From: a bacterium
Lineage (GTDB): Bacteria > UBA8248
Reading direction: 5' to 3'
NCBI GenBank assembly: GCA_027622355.1
Contig: JAQBZT010000110.1
Coordinates: 1-8,605 of the forward strand
Length of the DNA stretch: 8,605 nt
Under the pieces are notes generated by a model that worked only from the letters and a program-made list of their open reading frames with translations, made no database searches and was not told the DNA's origin. How positions within the stretch are numbered: position 1 is the first letter of the stretch; every line of letters begins with the position of its first letter. The position numbers and the translations under genes are program-made. Below are positions 6,601-8,605 of the stretch, piece after piece.

Positions 6601-7131
6601 GCCACGTCGCTGAGCCTGTCGGATATCTCCTCCGGCCAGCGCGTCCGGATGGCGGGTCTGATCCGCTCCTCCCGGATCCGCACCACGCGGAGCGGGAAGC
6701 GGATGGCCAATTTCGTTCTCGAAGATCGGGAGGGGACGGTGGACATGCTCCTTTTCCCGAGCGATTTCGACGCCCACTACACCCTCCTCGAGACCGAAGC
6801 GCCGGTCTTTATCGAGGGGGTGGCCGAGGTTTCCGAGGAGGGCGTCCAGGTCGCGGTGCGGGGCATCCGCCTTCTCTCGGAGGCCGAGCGGGGGATGGCC
6901 AACCGCCTGGTGGTTTCCCTCTCGGACGCCCAGCACAGCCACAACCGGCTCGCCGCCCTGCGCGACATCCTGGTACGGTACCCGGGGGACTGCCCCGTCT
7001 ATTTCAACCTCAGCTTCCCGGATCGCGAGGTGGTGGTCGAGGCGGGCCGCGACTATGTGGTGGCGCCGACCGAGGCGCTTTCCAGTGAACTCGAGGCGCT
7101 CGTGGGCCCGGAGGCGGTGTTTTTTGAGTGA
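3700..7131 (+). CDS. dnaE: DNA polymerase III alpha subunit (replicative polymerase)
   Basis: 1143 aa, against about 1160 for E. coli DnaE; the catalytic subunit of the chromosomal replicase. The N-terminal PHP domain (about 1-280) opens with FVHLHVHSQYSLLDG and appears to keep all nine metal ligands of active PHP domains: His7, His9, Asp18, His43, Glu68, His90, Cys140, Asp207, His209. The C-family polymerase core shows VGPGRGS (361-367), the catalytic aspartates in PDIDIDF (Asp404, Asp406) and Asp557 in KMDFLGLKTL, and YGFNKSH at 746-752. A helix-hairpin-helix region lies at about 807-880, a beta-clamp-binding motif QGSLF at 911-915, and an OB-fold at about 980-1060, followed by a C-terminal tau-interaction-type domain. 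No domain looks truncated, and it is DnaE1-type with no fused exonuclease. The 3' end overlaps the lipB start, so the two are probably translationally coupled. Confidence 0.98.
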   Translation: MPESFVHLHVHSQYSLLDGVTRIDELVKQAAALGMPAVALTDHGNMFGAAKFYNAAKKAGVKPIVGCEVYVAPGSRHDRGSGRGTGRAWHMILLAQNDAGYKNLCELVTLGFTEGMYYHPRIDREILESRAEGLICTTACLRGEVNDALLQDDGEKARAAAAYYKELFPGRFYMELQDHGLVEDRKLIPEAIRLAREMDIPLIAANDVHYLEKGDHTLQDVLICVQTGKTLDDPNRMMIKSEEFYLKNAEEMSALFREVPEAITNTLEIAGQCDFAFNFGESHYPDFPIPGGEDKKTYLRGLAEEGLERHIARKGFSGGEAARYRERLAMELGVINTQGYEGYFLVVWDFIRHAKEQGIPVGPGRGSAAGSLAAFALGITGLDPLPYSLLFERFLNPERVSPPDIDIDFCMDRRDEVIRYVAEKYGRENVGQIITFGSMLARGALRDVGRVMDIPYGEVDRIAKLVPNELRITLDEALKKEPRLREATERNPHVGRLMETARKLEGNIRHAGTHAAGVVIAPSRLTDFVPLYKGTGEEVMTQFDMKDIEELGLLKMDFLGLKTLTVIERAVALLRDMGETVDIENLPFDDAATYRLLSQGQTTGIFQLESRGIREYLRKLAPTTFEDLIAMVALYRPGPLNSGMVDTFINRKHGRAEIQYFFDELRPILEGTYGVMVYQEQVMQIAAELSGFSLGAADVLRKAMGKKIPKLMQEQQRDFVEGAASRGKDRKKTEELWDQILQFAGYGFNKSHSAAYALITYRTAYLKAHYPRQFMAALLTCDRDNPDKVIKDIAECREMEIAVLPPDVNASGKDFIVEGEAIRFGLAAVKNVGVGAVDAVLESRGADGPFRSLEDFCRRVELRQLNRRAMESLIKAGAFDSLGTGRAQSVASLDAVLESAAREQRNTAVGQGSLFAPEDAVVSTLAMTDVPEWPDRDRLAFEREVLGFYVSGHPLDDYQSLIRRLTNATSLSLSDISSGQRVRMAGLIRSSRIRTTRSGKRMANFVLEDREGTVDMLLFPSDFDAHYTLLETEAPVFIEGVAEVSEEGVQVAVRGIRLLSEAERGMANRLVVSLSDAQHSHNRLAALRDILVRYPGDCPVYFNLSFPDREVVVEAGRDYVVAPTEALSSELEALVGPEAVFFE
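7110..7114 (+). promoter_or_regulatory. Ribosome-binding site for lipB inside dnaE
   Basis: GGAGG, 9 nt upstream of the TTG at 7124 and within the last codons of dnaE. It is a strong anti-SD match and decides the start in favour of TTG over the in-frame ATG at 7175. Confidence 0.7.
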
Positions 7132-7852
7132 GGCCGCTCCCCCGCCGGACATTCATGCCGCGTTCTGGGGCCGGATGGGTTTCGGGGCGGCCTGGGAGCT
7201 TCAGGAGCGGCTCTGGTGGGCGCGTGCCGAGGGCCGGCTGGCGCAGGACATCCTTCTTCTTCTGGATCACAATCCGGTCCTGACACTGGGGCAGGGCGGC
7301 ACGGAGGAAAATGTTCTCCATCGGCGCTCGCCGGAGGATGAAAAGGAAGTTCCCATCGTCCGCGTGAACCGGGGCGGGGAGGTGACCTTCCACGGGCCGG
7401 GCCAGCTCATGCTCTATGCGATCTGCGATCTGCGCTGCCGTGACCGCGATGTGCACGCCCACTGCCGCCGGCTGGAGGAGGTCTTTCTCCGGTATCTGGC
7501 GCGCAAAGGCTTCGAGGCCCACCGCCGCCCCGGGATGCCGGGGCTCTGGGTCGGGGGGGAGAAGATACTGGCCCTTGGGGTGGGCGCCCGCCGTTGGGTG
7601 ACGATGCACGGAGTGGCTTTTAATGTGTCCACAGATTTGCGCTATTTCGATATGATTCACCCTTGCGGCGAGGTAGGGGGACGGGTGACCTCACTCGAGC
7701 GGCTGATGGGTGCGGCTCCCTCGCTGGGCGAGGTGGCCGAGGAGTTGCTGCCCGTGTGCGCCGATGTGTTTGGCGGGCGAATCTATCAAGACAAAGACGG
7801 GCTTTCGGCCTACCTGGAGAAAGCCGCGCCTGCTGGAGAGGAGAGAAAGTGA
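7124..7852 (+). CDS. lipB: Lipoyl(octanoyl) transferase
   Basis: 242 aa from a TTG start. LipB transfers the octanoyl group from octanoyl-ACP to the lipoyl domains of 2-oxoacid dehydrogenases and the glycine cleavage H protein, the first step of endogenous lipoate assembly before LipA adds sulfur. The BPL/LplA/LipB fold shows ILLLLDHNPVLTLGQGG near the N-terminus, the signature RGGEVTFHGPGQ at 83-94, the catalytic Lys147 in GEKILALGVGARRW, then MHGVAFNV and the nucleophile Cys181 in IHPCG. The TTG at 7124 overlaps the dnaE stop by 8 nt and has GGAGG upstream. Starting at the ATG at 7175 would remove 17 residues and leave a poor ribosome site, although the core begins only near that point, so the first 15 or so residues are a weakly supported extension. 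The gene ends overlapping the next start. Confidence 0.95.
   Translation: MSEAAPPPDIHAAFWGRMGFGAAWELQERLWWARAEGRLAQDILLLLDHNPVLTLGQGGTEENVLHRRSPEDEKEVPIVRVNRGGEVTFHGPGQLMLYAICDLRCRDRDVHAHCRRLEEVFLRYLARKGFEAHRRPGMPGLWVGGEKILALGVGARRWVTMHGVAFNVSTDLRYFDMIHPCGEVGGRVTSLERLMGAAPSLGEVAEELLPVCADVFGGRIYQDKDGLSAYLEKAAPAGEERK
7839..7843 (+). promoter_or_regulatory. Ribosome-binding site for the ExbB-family gene
   Basis: AGGAG, 5 nt before the GTG at 7849, within the end of lipB. Together with the GTGA overlap it indicates coupled translation. Confidence 0.65.
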
Positions 7853-8605
7853 AACGCACGCAAGTGATGTGGATGGTGTTCGCGGCGGCGGCTCTGCTGG
7901 CCGATGCGGCATGGGCCGCGCAGACGGGCGCCCCTGGCTGGGGCGGATTCACCCCGCGTGTGTGGGAACTCGCCAAGCGGGGCGGCTATACCATGATCCC
8001 GATAGGGCTCTGCTCGGTGGTGGCGATTGCGGTTACCCTGGAGCGCATCTTTTCGCTGCGGCGGAAAAAAGTGCTTCCCCCCCAGTTGGTCCACGCGCTG
8101 GAGAACTACTGGCGGCGCGGCGATTTCGATGAGGCGATCCGCGTCTGCGAGCGCTTCGATGTGCCCTTCGCGCGGATACTCAGGGCCGGTCTTGTCCGCC
8201 GCCATCTGGGCATCTCCGAGATGGAGCGGGCCATGGTGGGGGCAGGGCAGCACGAGTCCACCGTCATCTCCCGCAACCTGCGCTCCCTCGGCGTCATCGC
8301 CAACCTCGCGCCGATGCTCGGGCTGTTCGGAACCGTGGTGGGCATGATCCGCGCCTTCGACGTGATCAGCCGCTTCGGCACGGGCAACCCGAGCCTGGTG
8401 GCCGAGGGAATTTCAGAGGCGCTCCTGACGACGGCGGCGGGGCTCCTGGTGGGGATTCCCTCGCTGGCGGCCTACCATTTCTTCCTCGCGCGGGGGAACC
8501 GCTTTCTTTTTGAGATCGAGAGCATCGCGCTGGAACTCCTCCAGGTGCTGGCCATCCGGACACAGGCCGACAGCCAGGCCCGTCCGGCTGCCCCGGAGAA
8601 GGAAG
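7849..8605 (+). CDS. exbB: ExbB/TolQ/MotA-family proton channel protein (3'-truncated)
   Basis: The frame is open from GTG 7849 to the right edge (252 residues visible). The GTG overlaps the lipB TGA by 4 nt. The family forms the inner-membrane proton channel that, with an ExbD/TolR partner, energises TonB-dependent outer-membrane uptake or Tol-Pal envelope constriction. Three membrane spans are visible: about 47-66, 146-168 (with MLGLFGTVVGMI) and 191-213 (with ALLTTAAGLLVGIPSLAAY). They match the MotA/TolQ/ExbB domain and include the channel threonines at 162 and 194/195. Between TM1 and TM2 is the usual cytoplasmic region. A cleavable-looking signal peptide precedes the core (MKRTQVMWMVFAAAALLADAAWA, cut after about residue 23), as in several ExbB subfamilies but not in E. 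coli ExbB. The tail at the edge is polar (QADSQARPAAPEKE), so the stop is probably close. ExbB against TolQ cannot be separated without the next genes. Confidence 0.88.
   Translation, partial: MKRTQVMWMVFAAAALLADAAWAAQTGAPGWGGFTPRVWELAKRGGYTMIPIGLCSVVAIAVTLERIFSLRRKKVLPPQLVHALENYWRRGDFDEAIRVCERFDVPFARILRAGLVRRHLGISEMERAMVGAGQHESTVISRNLRSLGVIANLAPMLGLFGTVVGMIRAFDVISRFGTGNPSLVAEGISEALLTTAAGLLVGIPSLAAYHFFLARGNRFLFEIESIALELLQVLAIRTQADSQARPAAPEKE

Noticed and set aside
3583..7152. A 1189-codon open frame on the minus strand opposite dnaE
   Set aside because: It is the antisense shadow of a GC-rich gene with strong third-position bias. Its translation is low-complexity (rich in His, Asp, Glu, Leu, Gly, Ala) with no recognisable domain, while the plus strand encodes an intact DnaE.

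Overview
The window is a compact, all-forward-strand stretch of a high-GC bacterial chromosome holding mostly housekeeping genes. Order: the 3' end of a probable fliL-like gene (to 121), guaA (GMP synthase, 130-1665), a Sel1-repeat lipoprotein-like/exported protein gene (1717-3672), dnaE (replicative DNA polymerase III alpha, 3700-7131), lipB (octanoyltransferase, 7124-7852) and the start of an ExbB/TolQ/MotA-family proton-channel gene that runs off the right edge (7849-8605+). ExbB-type channels and a FliL-like tail point to a Gram-negative, probably flagellated bacterium. The GC-rich codon use and DnaE1-type polymerase with an apparently intact PHP site would fit a deltaproteobacterium-like or related uncultured lineage, but the sequence alone does not fix the taxon.

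Layout and coupling: gaps are very short. The fliL-like stop and guaA are 8 nt apart. lipB starts at a TTG overlapping the end of dnaE by 8 nt, and exbB starts at a GTG overlapping the lipB stop by 4 nt. dnaE-lipB-exbB therefore looks like one translationally coupled transcription unit. I see no convincing rho-independent terminator anywhere in the window, and no tRNA, rRNA, CRISPR array or transposase.

The exception is 1651-3693. The Sel1-repeat gene is clearly more AT-rich than its neighbours (hand-counted 60-nt lines give 33-57% GC, against 75% for a line of dnaE). It is bracketed by an exact 11-bp direct repeat, ATCGAATGGGA. The left copy is the last codons of guaA (I-E-W-E-stop). The right copy sits immediately upstream of dnaE and still reads A-I-E-W-E-stop, as a fossil guaA 3' end with different synonymous codons and a different stop codon. 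This is the expected footprint of an element that integrated at the 3' end of guaA, a known genomic-island hotspot, and rebuilt the end of the gene. No integrase remains in the 2-kb segment. The inferred ancestral order is guaA directly abutting dnaE, with the dnaE ribosome-binding site inside the last guaA codons.

The Sel1 protein itself has about 14 repeats arranged as two blocks, each ending in the same MWM-LAG module, and carries internal DNA duplications that show recent repeat-number change.
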